This document shows positions 1-12,335 of a stretch of DNA of 64,000 nucleotides, piece by piece. How positions within the stretch are numbered: position 1 is the stretch's first letter; each line of letters begins with the position of its first letter. The stretch spans positions 157,454,388 through 157,518,387 of the forward strand of contig OY294068.1 in NCBI GenBank assembly GCA_958510875.1, written 5' to 3'. This stretch comes from Endomychus coccineus (taxonomy: Eukaryota > Arthropoda > Insecta > Coleoptera > Endomychidae). The position numbers were made by a program, and so were the translations under genes. The notes beneath the pieces were generated by a model. It saw only the letters and a program-made list of their open reading frames with translations, had not been told where the DNA came from and searched no databases.

Positions 1-590
1 GCGCTGTGCCCAAATAGCGCGGGAAGGAATAATGCAAATCCACATCAGTATATGCATAGAATGTAAGGCAGCCCTTGCTGCCCTGGGTAGCATGAGAATA
101 ACATCGAAGCTCGTATGGGAGTGTAACAACATGCTATAAAAATCTTGTTGGAGATGAAGGCAAGCTCACCTTATTCTGGGTCCCCGGTCACTCTGGAATA
201 AGGGTAAACTAAATAGCCGATGAGCTTGCAAAACTGGGGGCTTTATAACCCCTAATAGGCCTTGAACCAGCGGAGGTCATCGCGAACAGTAACATCAACG
301 AGACACTGCTGGGTCAGAACACAACACTCGGAAGAGTGGAAACTAGTGAACGGTTGCAGACAGTCGAAAGCACTGATTGGACCGCATGCCAAACTGCTGG
401 CACAGATATTGACAGAACCCGGAACGTTTAACTACCACCTCCACATCTAGATACGACGATGCTGCTAAATCTCTTCAGGACATTAACCACCTACCCGGTC
501 CCGACTGGGTGGCTGTTTGTCCACCTGGTAGATACTTTAAGAGGACACTGCCCCAAAATTTACGGTTACTGATTGATGGCAATTGTGTAG
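1..590 (+). mobile_element. I-like non-LTR retrotransposon fragment, RNase H end (copy 1, decayed)
   Basis: Broken frames read the RNase H signature FWVPGHSGI, then IADELAKLGA and LIGLEPAEV, which is typical of I/LOA-type LINEs that carry a C-terminal RNase H. Stops and frameshifts are frequent. Compared with the second copy at 1786-2560, it lacks about 160 bp covering the Cys/His knuckle (the junction is near 446). It continues into a shared tail reading LNLFRTLTTYPVPTGWLFVHL. The 5' side runs off the window start. Not functional. Confidence 0.6.
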
Positions 591-1785
591 CCGTGTGAGG
601 GGAATGTTAGTAGCCTGGTGCCAAGATGGCGACACAACAATTACAAATGAATAAAATACTTGGACAAATCATTCTGTACATAATATCCACAAAGTTAATT
701 GAGTTTCTCCAGATCAACCAGTACAAGATAACCATTTAGTCAATGTTTTTCATTGCTTCGAATTATCGTAGTGGAACGTCTACTCTCAGGCAGATGGAGA
801 TAGATGCTCTGGTCTCTAGCATTTTTGCAAATGGTGTACCACTGCAACTTCCACGTTTCTCGTTCCGCTGATGAGCTCGAGAGAGCGAAACCGCTGACAG
901 GAACTATTATTTGCAGTGTTACTTGTGTCCTTGTATTTTTTTCATCTATCATCTTTTAATTTACCTATCTAAATTGCCCTCCTCCAAATAACATTCTCGT
1001 TAATTGTCATTAAAGTTTAGGTATCAGTATACAATATACCCGCTAAAGATGCATTCCGAATTAATTTTTCGATAGATTAATAATTGATAGTACTCGTGCT
1101 TACATTTCAGCACGATAAAGTATTTGTATCTTGTAAAAATAATCAGCTTATCTCAGTATGAATATTACCTTATTTGGTATAGTATGCTTTTTGTTTTGTT
1201 ATTAACTACAGTTCAAATACAGTGACATGGCAGAGGATTCAAAATTATTTTATCATATTGACGAGGTTCGTAACTTTGATTTGTTCTAAAGAATGTTCTG
1301 TGATTCATACAAACGATATAAAAGTAGGGTAATTCAAGAAAAGTTTTATTGAAATTGGAGGTTGTACTGATTGTAATATGCGCTACTGGAGTTATTTTCT
1401 AGAATGCTGTGTAAGTCGCGTTTTTTAATTCAGTAGATAGTAGATCGTTAGTGCCTCCTAGTGCTTTAGCATTTCTTTCAAAATATTTTATGCAGCTAGT
1501 GCGGAAAATAGGATATTTCGTAGTGTGATAAGATGAAGATATAGTTGTATCTACTTGATAAATTAAATTAACTTAAAATTAGTAGCTTAGTGAAACACGC
1601 TGACACTGTCGTGAATTTATTTGTAGATTTTTCATCGTCGCAGCTGCCTATAATTGAGTAACTTTGCGAAATTTTTCATTTCGGCGCAAAATGAAGATTG
1701 GTTAAGCAATAGCCAAACATCCCTGCCAACCAATGGTGAAATCAGGTTCACTGAAACCATAGGCAGGCGATAGCAGGCATATACC
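591..1785. other. Unassigned AT-rich stretch between two LINE copies
   Basis: I see no conserved coding frame or terminal repeats. A 70-aa minus-strand frame at 740-952 has no recognisable domain. It may be old retrotransposon or plain intergenic DNA. Confidence 0.4.
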
Positions 1786-2560
1786 GCATGGGCATAGGTA
1801 AAATTGTTTCTATAACATGGCTGTATTCAAGTAGCGCTGGAAGAAAGAATGAAAACCCACATCAGTATATGCATTGACAGCTAGGCAGCCCTTGCTGCGC
1901 TGGGTAGCAGGATAATAATATCGAAGCTGGTATGAGAGTGCATCAACACGCTAAAAAATATTGGCGGAGATGAAGGCAAGCTCAAACTATTCTGGGTTCC
2001 CGGTTACTTTGTAATAAGGGGAAACGAAATAGCCGATGAGCTTGCAAAACTGGGAGCTATAGAACCCCTAATCGGCCTCGAACTAGCGGTGGGCATCTCG
2101 AAGAGTAAAATCAAAGAGAAAATCCATTGCTGGGTCAAAGTACAACACTTGGAAGAGTGGAAACTAGAGATCGGTTGCAGGCAGTCGAAAGCACTGATTC
2201 GACCGCACATTAGGGAAGATTGGTCTTAGGAAGTGAGAAACATGGTTAAAACCGATACTGACAGGACAAGGACAGTTTAACTACCACCTCCACAAGATGA
2301 ACCTTAGCGATTCGCATTTGTGCAAATGGTGCAAACGTGAAAACTGAACATCAATGCACATTCTGTCCAGATGCGTAACACTGATCCCCCCAAGAAGCAG
2401 AGCACTCTTGACAGAGCTATGCGAGACTGAGGAGATCCAGAAACTAGATACGAAGATGGTGCTGAATCTCTTCAGGGCATTAACCACCTACCCGGTTCCG
2501 ACTGGGTGGCTGTTTGTCCATCTCGGGCACCCGGTGAACACTTTGGAGTGAGAACTGATC
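1786..2560 (+). mobile_element. I-like non-LTR retrotransposon fragment, RNase H and CCHC-like tail (copy 2)
   Basis: This is a direct-repeat relative of 1-590, with the same PLLRWVAG, IADELAKLGA and LIGLEPA-type blocks in shifted frames. It keeps the C-terminal knuckle region LSDSHLCKWCKREN followed by SMHILSRCVTLIPPRSRALL, with Cys and His spaced as in LINE C-terminal zinc knuckles. The final open stretch (2354-2551) ends PTGWLFVHLGHPVNTLE. It is a pseudogene, as stops lie throughout the RNase H region. The tail repeat at 2545-2925 follows it directly. Confidence 0.6.
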
Positions 2561-2925
2561 ACGCCTACCTCTGAAGCCGGAGGTGAACACTCTCTAGTGT
2601 GAACCGCTTCACAAGGACGAAGTTTAAATAATATATCACGAAGTTGGTGTTATCCTCTTTAGGAATCTTTCACCTGGGGGAGAATGGCGAACACTCTCGG
2701 GCGAAAACCGCATCCTCAGGTTGATCGGTGAACACTCGTGGATGGAAATCGCTCCACTTGGTGACACGTTAATCGTTAAAACATGGAGAGCATGGTGAAC
2801 ACTCTCGTGTGAGAACTGCCCTTTGGTGGCCTGTAGAACACTCGTCGGCGGGAACCGCTCGGCATAGGCATTAAGGGACCGCAATGCCCTCCCCCTGCTT
2901 AATTAATAATAATAACTAAGTCTGG
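2545..2925 (+). repeat. LINE 3' tail: degenerate minisatellite plus TAA-repeat end
   Basis: About six irregular copies of a GGTGAACACTC(T)CGTGTGAGAACCGC-type unit run from 2530 to 2860. They are followed by TTAATTAATAATAATAACTA at 2900-2920. I-clade LINEs often end in TAA repeats rather than poly(A), which fits the coding fragment just upstream. The unit's short frames are not genes. Confidence 0.45.
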
Positions 2926-3102
2926 AAGATGTTAATTAACAGTGTTATTGTTAGCCATTGAAATTCTTTCGAAAATGATTATTTATTACAAATTTTGTAA
3001 ATTTCAAACAGGCGTTCTAAAAAGTAAATTAATTTGTTTTAGCTAATATGAAAAATTCATTAAAAATAGCAATCAATATATTTTTACTAGTCTGGCGGAC
3101 GT

Positions 3103-3310
3103 AACATGTTTCATACATATTTTATTTTGAACATTTTCAGTGTTCAATGGGGTACTTTTTATGCCATGAGAGCTGAGACTATACCCCATCGCTTTGACAA
3201 ATTTCTTAACATGTTTCATACATATTTTTCGAAAATATTCAGTGTTCAATGGGGTACGTTTTATGCCATGAGAGCTGGGACTATACCCTATCGCTCTGAC
3301 AAATTCCTTT
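3103..3310 (+). repeat. Two-copy tandem duplication, ~105 bp unit
   Basis: 3103-3207 and 3208-3310 both start AACATGTTTCATACATATTT and share TTCAGTGTTCAATGGGGTAC and TATGCCATGAGAGCTG, with a few substitutions and a short indel. A frame crosses both copies, but the peptide is simply duplicated and has no known domain. Confidence 0.75.
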
Positions 3311-3312
3311 CA

Positions 3313-4256
3313 AAATGTCAAAATACATGAGATCAAAATTTTCTATTTTCTATTTAATTTTTCTTACTTTCGTTTCTTCTTCCGATCTTACGAGTAATCT
3401 AAGTTGAATATCCATCATTATATTCTTTCGACTTCGTCGCGATTGCTCTTACTCAAGCTATTTCTGAAATCGCTAAAAAAATCGTAGAGCAAAAATTCTT
3501 CCACCATTGTATTTTTCATCGAATTTCAAGCAACTTAAAAAAAATGTCTGTCTGGATGTCACGAAATCTTGTATACATAATAACTCAAAATCGAAAGCTC
3601 ATATCATATTCAAATTTCGACAAAAAATCGATTGCTGTTCGGTGACGGACCCTATAATTTTTCAGGGAAATCGTATAATAAACACACCCTTTTCTGAAAA
3701 GAAAGAAAATTAAAAAAAAATCATAACTCCTAAAGTATGTATTGAATCTATGTAAATTCAAGTTAATTTGAAACTGCTTTCACCCAATTTTGACAAAATT
3801 GTTCACCAACAACAACAAAAACAATTATTGGAGTAAACTTAAACTTACACCGTTCTTTAGTAGTTTATAACAAGTGGCGGTGTGGCTTAGGGAAGCGGAA
3901 ATTTTGCTTTTATACATTTTCTTGGAAACGTTATTGATTTGAATATCATTTAGTTGTGTAAAGATAATGAAATAAATAATTAATTGCATATCTTCCCACA
4001 AATGCTAAGAGTACCTATGTTATAGAATGTGGAATAATTATATAAAATTCAGTAACCAAATCAAATGATTTGCGAAGGGTAACTTTGCCACGTACACTAT
4101 TTTTGTATTCTCCGAGCGGTAACACACTTCTAGTTTATTTTACCTTGTTCAATTCTGGTTTAAACGCATTCCACATTTTTCTAGGCTAATTCACTCCATC
4201 TCCCAAACAACCTGGATAAAACTGAATCTTTACAAAATAACAAAAAAGTCGAATAA
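3313..4256. other. Unassigned AT-rich stretch
   Basis: No supported gene, terminal repeat or recognisable transposon fragment is visible here. The small frame at 3507-3713 has no recognisable content. Confidence 0.4.
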
Positions 4257-6013
4257 TTTTTTTTTTATACTTTGACTACACTAGAGGGAAACCTATAATG
4301 TGTGAGCCAGCAATGGAATGTAGGTTTGTAGTCGAGGAAATAAAGCACTAAAATAGGCCAAGAATAAAAATCCCCAGTTTGCGTTATCAGGATCACGACT
4401 ATGCATGAAAACTGTGAGGGTCACAGTCGTGATCACCGACTTTGAAAACCCCCGAGAGCTAGAATTTATTACATTTAATTTTAAAAAAAACTGGAAATTC
4501 CTAGTAGAAGATGACGTGGATACACAGGGCTCGAGTGTCCCGGAAATATCCCCAGGTAATTTGCAGAACATTGTAAGTGTCACAGTCGTGATCGGCGACT
4601 TTAAAAACCCCCGAGAGCTAGAATTTGTTACCTTTTATGAAGAGAAATTAGCAAATTCCTAGAAGATGACGTCGTTATCCGGACGCAGGGTACACCAGGT
4701 ATTGCAGAAGAGTTTTTTCATGTCGTTATCATCACTAGCAACCTTCATATCACCTTTAGAACAGTTGACAAACATTAAAAATAATTTTTTCATTAATTTC
4801 GTCGATATCCAGGACGTCAGGACGCTAGTATACTCCCGGGGAGGTCCAAGGGGACCTCAGGGAATTTTTTTAATATTCTATTCGTGGTCAGCGACCCCAA
4901 AAACCCTCAAGAAACCAATTCGAGCCCATTTCACGCATTATCCACCAAGTACTTAACTTTTTTTATTTACCTCAAAAAGTGCATCTTTGAAAAATGCATT
5001 TTTAGCTGTAGAAATGCAACAAATTTTTCCCGCAAAACAAAAATACCGGACAAAGTTTCTAAATCACTGTCTGAATCGAATGCAGAAAACCGCATCTCAA
5101 TCCATCCAACCGCGCCAACTTTCCCAGGTTCAATGCTTTATTTCCTCGACTATTGGAGGCTATAGGAATAGGGAAAGATCTCACTAGGATTAGAGGCTAT
5201 AGGAATAGGGAAAGATCTCACTAGGTGAAGAGTTCCCCAACTTCGCTGTTCGATAAAAAAATTAAATCTGGCAGGAAGAAGTTAGACATGTCTCGAGTTT
5301 GACAGTGAAGTGGTGAGTAGTTTGAGCTCGTCTAGTTCACCTATCTGGAATCTCTCGTGGTGGAACAACATATGAGATTTCTGATGAACACCGACCATGG
5401 AAGTATCTAAAAAAAAGAGAGCGATCTCCCACCTTTCTACAATGTTCTAGAGAGGTTCATGAACTCGTAAGTGTGACATCATCAATCAAACGAATAACTC
5501 GTCTGGATAGAATCCAGTGAATTCGGATTTGGAGCCGAGCTCGAAATATGTGAACAGTATTCCAGGACAGGTCGAGTCTGTGGTTTGTAGATTATGAGGA
5601 GCTGCTGGAATGTAAAGTAGCTCTTGGCACGGAATAGAAAACCAAGTTTTTGTGAAGCGGTTTTCGCAATGGACCTCACATGAGATGATGCTGTTGGTGG
5701 TGATCCCGAGCATTATTATGGAAGACTTCATAGAAATAATACTTGACATCATCATATTAGGGATTGTGGGATCCGTTTAACTGGAAAAGACGCAACCTTG
5801 AGTTTTTGTTGCATTAAACTCTACTAAATTATCAGATCCCCATTTCAAAATATTTGCCAGATCTCCATTAATTGCGTCAACCTGTCCCTGTCTCGCTCCT
5901 CTGGCTTCATTAGATGGTATAGGGGCTCTAGATGAGAAAGCGGTATGAAGAGTATATTTGCAAGGTATCAAAAATTCCATGACAGAGAACCTAAAATAGA
6001 AGTTTGAGTGCAT
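4257..6013 (-). mobile_element. CR1/Jockey-like LINE, 3' half, interrupted by an 824-bp DNA element
   Basis: Read on the minus strand, 6013-5777 gives a reverse-transcriptase stretch (ARQGQVDAINGDLANILKWG, then NLVEFNATKTQGC). 5679-5482 gives ASQKLGFLFRAKSYFTFQQL and RPVLEYCSHIS, and further downstream comes the SLEH-type C-terminus. The 3' end carries the TATA(A)GTT(T)CCTCTAGTGTAGTC-type tail with an A-run (T-run at 4257-4266). The same tail closes the copies at 25418, 38047 and 62618. The body is split by the element at 4329-5152. Frames are broken, so it is inactive. Confidence 0.65.
4329..5152. mobile_element. TAGTC-family DNA transposon, non-autonomous, inserted in a LINE
   Basis: The termini are perfect 19-bp inverted repeats (TAGTCGAGGAAATAAAGCA at 4329-4347 and its complement at 5134-5152). 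A 3-bp direct repeat TTG (4326-4328, 5153-5155) flanks them. An undisturbed LINE copy near 25530 shows the empty site as GGTTTGGAGG. Inside are two near-copies of a GTCGTGATC(A/G)(C/G)CGACTT block followed by AACCCCCGAGAGCTAGAATTT, and a third weaker one near 4884. No transposase is visible; the short frames here are not supported. Confidence 0.75.
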
Positions 6014-7695
6014 TTGGCATGGATAACTAGCAAACTAGTCGCTTATTGAAATTTTAACAAGTACATAATGTTGCTCAATTCGTTAGGCACATTTAATCAA
6101 CGTCGGTAGCTATAAATAAATCGTCCTAGCGGAATATTCCGCACCGTTTCAACCCAAGACGATTTGTAGCCGTTTCCAATTTCAACGTTCGTATCGTGAT
6201 GCGTTTTCATCCTGTGAACGTGCAAAATGATACGGCTTGAGTGAATTCATTATTACCACAACGTATTCCAGCCTGCAGATAATGTGGCCCAGATAGGTAC
6301 GTCGTAACGAACGAAATGCAAAATAAAAGGAGCCAAGAGCTGATGGTATTGTTAATTGGAAAGCGGATTAAAATTTTCGTAACAAGATTGTATATCTATA
6401 AATTCAACATAAGAATTGCCGGTTTGCAGAAATTGGTGCGTTTATTGAGAATACAATTAACAATGTGTCTTTCACAATCACATAATTAATTGCAAGTTAC
6501 GGACGCACGCACGATATGTATATTTTATCTGCTTAAATTAAGCCGGAAAAGATTTCCTCAGCTTTCCATCTTATGAAATTTGAAGGTAACTGATACAAGG
6601 CTGGGACAAGATTTATTTTTAATTACACAGAATTATTTATTGCATTCAATATGATGTTGCATTATAATCTTCTAGGACAGTGGTCGGCAAACAAATTCTA
6701 GCTTCGGTTTCCTAGGAAGCGTTACTGTCATATTGTTATATTAGTCGAGGAAATATAACATTTTAGGTCCAAAGTTTGTGCAGTAAGATGGATCGAAATG
6801 TGGTTTTTTGCATCCGATTCCTTGATGCATTTACTCCATTTGCCCACTTTTTAAATCATTTACAAATAGCAGAGGAAATGAATGCATAAAATTACCCTCA
6901 TCTCTTATTTTCTTGTGATGGGATGGATAAACCTTTTGGATTCGCTTCATTTTTGGACCAATAAACTTTCTTAATCTTTAGATTTTGGCGGTCACACCCC
7001 CCTTTTTGCTAGAGGGTAGTTAGCCCCATTGTCTATCTCGCTGAGTTCTTAACCGAATTCCTTCAAATGTTCATACAGGGGTTTTGTGGGATCAGCGATT
7101 ACGAATCCGATGAATTTGAAAATTCAAAATGGCATCTACAAAATGGCGGGTTAAAATATAAAAATGCATTTTATAGCCTAAGTGATGATTTTAGAGAAAA
7201 ATACCAAGAGTCCAAAAGTGTTTTGATTCAATTTTGCATAAGAATATTTTATTTGCACGACTCGTATATCACCGCTCATCAACCACCTCTTAGTTACCCC
7301 CACGCTACAAATCTAAAATTGCCATTTGCAGCCATGATTTCGATTTTAGAGAACAATTTCTACATACAAAAAATGTTCTAACTTCAGGTTTTTGTAGGAA
7401 TTGGCCATTTTTAATGTCATTCACTACCCCTCTCCACTTTCCCCCACCCCTCAAATTTTAAATCCATTTTCGGGCCATTCTATTGGTTTTAGGCAAAATT
7501 GACAAGACACAAAAAGTGTTTAGGATGTTACGTAAGAAAAGTATATTCAGATGTTCACTTTAAACCTCTTTTTACCTTGAGAGGGTGAACGAACATCCCT
7601 ACTTATTTCGTAAAAGAACCGGATTTTTCCATGTAAATAGGGAAATGTTATATAAAAACACGTGAAAATTATATGTGAAGAATATTCCTCCATTC
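6014..7695. other. Mostly unassigned stretch; possible hAT terminus at 6676
   Basis: The only recognisable mark is CAGTGGTCGGCAAAC at 6676-6690, which looks like a hAT transposon end; no matching partner end was found. A 104-aa frame at 7067-7381 lies here, but its composition and lack of motif give no reason to call it a gene. Confidence 0.35.
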
Positions 7696-8184
7696 TGCAC
7701 CCTATCAGATAGATCTCCAAGGGGTGGGGGTGAAGTCACATGTTGCATCGTTACATACAAGACGAAATAGAATGCCTATTTTTTTCATATTTCATCACGA
7801 AAAAATCATCATAAATTATAAAGTTCATATATAACACAAATTATTGTGTCTTGAGTAATTTGTACAATATAAATAAGTTTGTATGGTCACTTACATACCC
7901 CTTAACACACTGAGGGAGTGAACATCCCTTAACACATAAATGCACCCTATCGGATAGATCTCCAAGGGGTGGGGGTGAAGTCACATGTTGCATCGCTATA
8001 TACAAAACGAAATAGAATGCCTATTTTTTTCATATTTCATCACGAAAAAATCATCATAAATTATAAAGTTCATATATAACACAAGTTATTGTGTCTTGAG
8101 TAATTTGTACAATATAAATAAGTTTGTATGGTCTCTTACATACCCCTCAACACACTAAGGGAGTGAACATCCCTTAACACATAA
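7696..8184 (+). repeat. Two-copy tandem duplication, ~245 bp unit
   Basis: 7696-7940 and 7941-8184 are nearly identical. Each starts TGCACCCTATC(A/G)GATAGATCTCC and ends in GGGAGTGAACATCCCTTAAC followed by ACATAAA. Only a handful of differences separate them, so the duplication is recent relative to nearby repeats. The second copy abuts the inverted-repeat element at 8184. Confidence 0.85.
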
Positions 8185-10190
8185 AACCTCACCGGTCACC
8201 CCCACTCCCCCCCTTGGGGCCAGCAATGGCCAAAAATTGCCGATTTTACACCCTCAGGTTTGATTAAAAGTAAATCTGACGTCAAAATCGTGATCAGTGA
8301 CCTAAAAACCCTAGGTGGATTTAAAATCCAAAAATAATATATTGTTATGATTTCATTTCCTACATAACATAAAATGATAAAATTTGAACTTACCGAAACA
8401 TTAAAATTAGAAAAGATTAATAAAATATATAAAATATGGAATTAAAAACATTATTTAAAGTTAAATTATAGGTAGTATAAGATATTAAACAATGTACAAC
8501 AAAATAAACCAAAATGTAATATAGAATAAAAAGTGAAAAGGAGAAACAGTGAAAGTGGATAAACGTACAGTGATACGAAAGAGGAAATCATAATTAATAT
8601 GATTCAAAGACTATCAGAAGATAGCACAAACTAGTAAAATAAGTTATAGATTTAAGATAGTATTAAGAAATTAGAGTTCTACAATGTTATAGAAATGTTA
8701 TTTATATTTTATATTATGTATTAGATTTAAGAATTGACAAATGTCAAAAATGACCATAAGAATGAGAATAATCAAGTTAATAGGTTATTTTATACCAAAA
8801 TATGTGGAAAAATATTGGCAATATTAATTTAAATAACAGAATGCATCATCACTTTAAATAATTTGAAAATCTGCAATGATTCAAAATTTCAAGAATACTC
8901 AATTTTGATTGGTCCATACAAAACTTAATCAACAATTAAAAAGTTCTGTCAAATCCAATAATGGGAATAGCATCCTAGATAAGGAAAGGAAGTACCTTAT
9001 TGGTTAGATCTGACATAAACTGGCGTCCTTCTGTGGGTCCTATAAAAAGGAAACAGAAAGGGAAGCTACACAGTTTGCATTTACATCTGAGATTGAAAGT
9101 TCTCCTGCAGCTCAAGTCTATTTCCTTAGTTTTTTTGTAACATCGGAGAACTGAAACAGTCTCTGTAGCTTCGACAAGTTCATTTAACAGAAGCATATAA
9201 ATTATTCCTACGAAGCAAGTAGTGTTCAAGAGTTATAGTATCAAAGTTTGAGGTTATAATAACCACAGTTATTCCAGTAGCATCGTAGAATAGTCAGTCT
9301 TCGATAGCAAGTCCAGTTCATTATAGAAGGAGTTTTATATCTTAAAAGAATAAAACAATCAACAATTTATTATCAACAGTTCCTGAATTATAAAGAAGAA
9401 TCAAGGTAGTTTACCTGTGTAGTGTAATAATAGCAGAGCATTGTTTTCAAAAGTGAATAATCAAATAATCAAGAAGATATAAAAACAACTGAACATTGCC
9501 AACATTTTCTCTCGTATTATTGGATATATTTAAAAGTAAGTTTATTTATAATATCTCATTGTATTTGTATCTCTGAATGTAAGATTGTCATTTGTAAACA
9601 AGAATTAATATTAAGTAGTTTTGAGGTTAAACATAGAAATTTCAGAACATAAATTTAAATTGAACAATTTTGTAACCATAAAAACAGATTCATAAACAAA
9701 TTCAAATATAAAATTTATATTAACATTCCAACAAAATATTGTGTTTAATTCCATATAATATAGAAAGATCATTTTCATTCAAAATATAACAAATAATACA
9801 AATCATTTCATTAACATTCAAATCAAAACAAATAAAATTAAAATCAAATAATAAAATAAAAAGCTAGCCGGAATAATATTAAATTAAAATTAAAATTCAA
9901 ACATAATCATCATTAATTAATAAACTCATTAGAGTTTAGTTAACAATATATTGCCAAATTAATCTATAAGGGTGCAAAAATGGCCAATTTGATCGATTTT
10001 ACACCCCCAGAATTGATTTCAGCGACCCAAAAACCCCTTGGTGAAATCAGAAATTTAAATTTTGAGGCCATTTCTGGACCCCAAGGGGGGGGGGGGGGTT
10101 GACCGGTGAGGTTGTATGTGTTATAAATGATCCTCATAACCCCACGAATCGAATATCACAACAATTTTTCGATTCTGACCTATCTTGTTG
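8184..10190. mobile_element. Damaged member of the TAGTC-family inverted-repeat elements
   Basis: The left end AACCTCACCGGTCACCCCC and the right end TTGACCGGTGAGGTT (10098-10112) are inverted. Both continue inward through CCAAGGGG-, GGCCA- and ACACCC-type blocks. The motif GTGATCAGTGACCTAAAAACCC occurs at about 8290 and CAGCGACCCAAAAACCCC near 10020. The right flank reads on through GATCCTCATAACCCCAC and CGATTCTGACCT, as in the 17250-17749 element, but the outer left terminus is missing, apparently replaced by the tandem duplication. The interior has no transposase; it holds a promoter-like leader near 9036. Confidence 0.55.
9036..9540 (+). promoter_or_regulatory. TATA box and possible untranslated leader with splice donor inside the repeat
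   Basis: CCTATAAAAAGG at 9036-9047 is a good TATA box. About 490 bp of A-rich sequence without a long frame follow, ending in AAAA|GTAAGTTT near 9535, which matches a splice donor. The layout resembles a Pol II promoter plus 5' untranslated exon. Whether it drives anything is unknown; the 84-aa minus-strand frame overlapping it is probably chance. Confidence 0.25.
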
Positions 10191-10820
10191 CTAACGCGTC
10201 CTGTATATGGGATTCCCCCGCAACACTTAATCGAGTGATAATAATGATAGATCAGCAGTAATTGCGCAATCAATCTATTATTTCCTAGAATTATCTTATC
10301 TCTGCAGACGAGTTTTTATCATAATGAAAGCGGAAATCAACCGCTTTATCATTTAAATTATTTATCATTTGAAACCGCGGCTTGAAGAGTGAACATCATT
10401 GAATATCTGTATAAATTATAAACACATATGCAGAAATAACGCTGAATATATTACAAACTTAGCATATTAACAAGTACATTAGAAATATGAAATCTAAATG
10501 TCAAATAACTGCATAAAACTAATTTGCTAGGTGGGAAAAGTTGGTGCGGCAAAATAGTTCTCCTTCTTTACATAATTGCGTTATAGATTATTACAATCGC
10601 ATTATAATTACTATTTCTTCATTAGCCGCGTTAATGGTAAAGTAAGCGTACCATTTGAAATGCACAATATATAATTAAAGGTGAAATTAACAGGCCGTAA
10701 ATAAATGTATGTATGTGAATGCGAGAAAATTTGTGATTCCTTTAGATTATTTTTGTTCACCACACAATTTTCCTGACGATTTCTAATGAGTACAACCCAA
10801 GAGCCTCAAGTAGGGGGTAT
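10191..10820. other. Unassigned AT-rich stretch
   Basis: No gene, inverted repeat or transposon motif could be recognised. Confidence 0.35.
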
Positions 10821-10912
10821 ACTTTTTTCTCACGTGATTGGGATGATTTTCGCGAACATATCCGTCTTGAGCATTTTTGAATCGATCTAGACTATTTTTG
10901 ACATGATGTCGT
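10821..10912 (+). repeat. End fragment of the GATGGCGG satellite-bearing element
   Basis: CTTTTTTCTCACGTGATT is followed by ACATATCCGTCTTGAGCATTTTTGAATCGAT and CTATTTTTGACATG. This matches the left side of the element near 41400 (ATATCCGTTCTGAGCATTTCTGAATCGAT). It stops where the GC/GT microsatellite begins. Confidence 0.5.
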
Positions 10913-10913
10913 G

Positions 10914-10960
10914 GGCGCGCGCGCGCGTGTCTGTGTGTGCGTGTGCGTGTGTGTTTGTGA
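10914..10960. repeat. GC/GT dinucleotide microsatellite
   Basis: GCGCGCGCGCGCG passes into an imperfect (TG)n run. Confidence 0.85.
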
Positions 10961-11138
10961 TGTAACTTACTGTGGAGACGATTGCGCCGTTCCTATCGGT
11001 GGTATGGATTTGAAATTTTGGAAATCGCTATAAGTGGTGAAAGAAGGAACTGCAATTTTTTTCCGGCGCGGTTTCGAGTGATATTTCTGACATTCATCTT
11101 CGGGAATTGGATTGTAGTATTTTATCGATGTAATTGAT

Positions 11139-11700
11139 CAAACATATTCTATGAAATATTTGGGGATATTTTTTGACAAATATCGTAGATGGGGAAACCA
11201 TATCGATTTTCTATCAAAAAAAGCAAAAAACTCATATATAGATTTTATTTCATCAGGAGCATACTAAATAAGAAAAATCCATTGCCTATTTATAACAGTC
11301 TGGTTGTATCAATCTTATTTTACGGTATGAATGTTTGGAGCTCTGCATTTAATTACTCCTTGAAACCATTACAAATTATACAATCTTATGTCTTTATAAT
11401 CATTTTTTCAATCCCCGCAAGGACAAGCATTAACCTATATTTATACAAGAATCATTACTAAATATTAAAAGTCTACATATGTTCTCAGTATTCCAATCAA
11501 TACTTGAACAAAATAATACTGCCAGAGTAAATCATCCCTACAGAACTAGAGCCATACAGAATAAGGAATATAAATAACAAAAATGTAATAAAACTGTTTG
11601 TCAGAAAAGACTTTATTGGTGTAAGATTGTACAATGTCAAATTAAAGAGCGCTTCTAAAACACAATTTAAAATTCAGACTAAATAATACATTGTACAAAA
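11139..11700 (+). mobile_element. Non-LTR retrotransposon RT fragment (Jockey-like)
   Basis: Across frameshifts the strand reads YSMKYLGIFFDKYRRWGNHI, then a segment ending in LYKSL/SILFYGMNVWSSA-like text (11189-11461 contains LPIYNSLVVSILFYGMNVWS), then LKPLQIIQSY. These are the thumb-region blocks KYLG-D-W-HI and YGxxVW of LINE reverse transcriptases. It is truncated at both ends and not functional. Confidence 0.55.
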
Positions 11701-12335
11701 TTACAATTTATTAAGCTCATTACTCAAATAAAACCCGACATTATTCCACCATATTTTTGTATTTTTATATTTTGTATTCTATATTTTATCTTTTACCTTT
11801 CAACCTAAATTTTTTTTTACATAATATGGACATCTACTATAATTGAAAACCAGACATATCTAAAAGGTTTCAGTATAGAATCAAATGCTGCCACAGCACG
11901 AGATTTTCTCAAGTGCCACAGATCGATATGAAGTCACCGTCTATGTTGTATTTACTCTGTGGCAAATTTTGATAGTTCATGTGACAGCCGAGGGAGCATG
12001 GGACCTCCCCACCCCCTTGGGTTTGTTCTTTCATTCGAGAAATTTTATTTCTGCCATTCGACACTTAAAATCGAGATTGTAAACATTTAATCATTTATCT
12101 CGTATTGTGCTTAAGACTGCTGAAATTTATAGTACTGCACAACCCCACATACCCAGATTTATATGAAATTTGTGTAAAATTAACGTTAATCTGAGCCCTC
12201 AAATACTTAAAAATTTATGTAAATTTGACATTGGAAAGTTTACAAAGTTTACTTTACGTGATGTTTATATTAGGTTTGTCAATAAACCATTAACCTAACC
12301 ATAGCTAGTGATTTAGTAGCGACACATTACTACAT
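11701..12335. other. Unassigned AT-rich stretch
   Basis: No supported feature was found. A short palindromic pair CATAGCTAGTGAT occurs near 12302 and 12345. Confidence 0.35.

Noticed and set aside
2636..2884. 82-aa minus-strand frame
   Set aside because: It reads the degenerate minisatellite of a LINE 3' tail.
8975..9229. Small secreted Cys-rich protein on the minus strand (hydrophobic N-terminus, six Cys)
   Set aside because: It lies antisense to a TATA-led leader inside a repeat element, and no splice or promoter support is seen. It may be chance.
10084..10105. G-run as a G-quadruplex regulatory site
   Set aside because: It is a homopolymer tract at the subterminal block of an inverted-repeat element, found likewise at 17660; no evidence of function.
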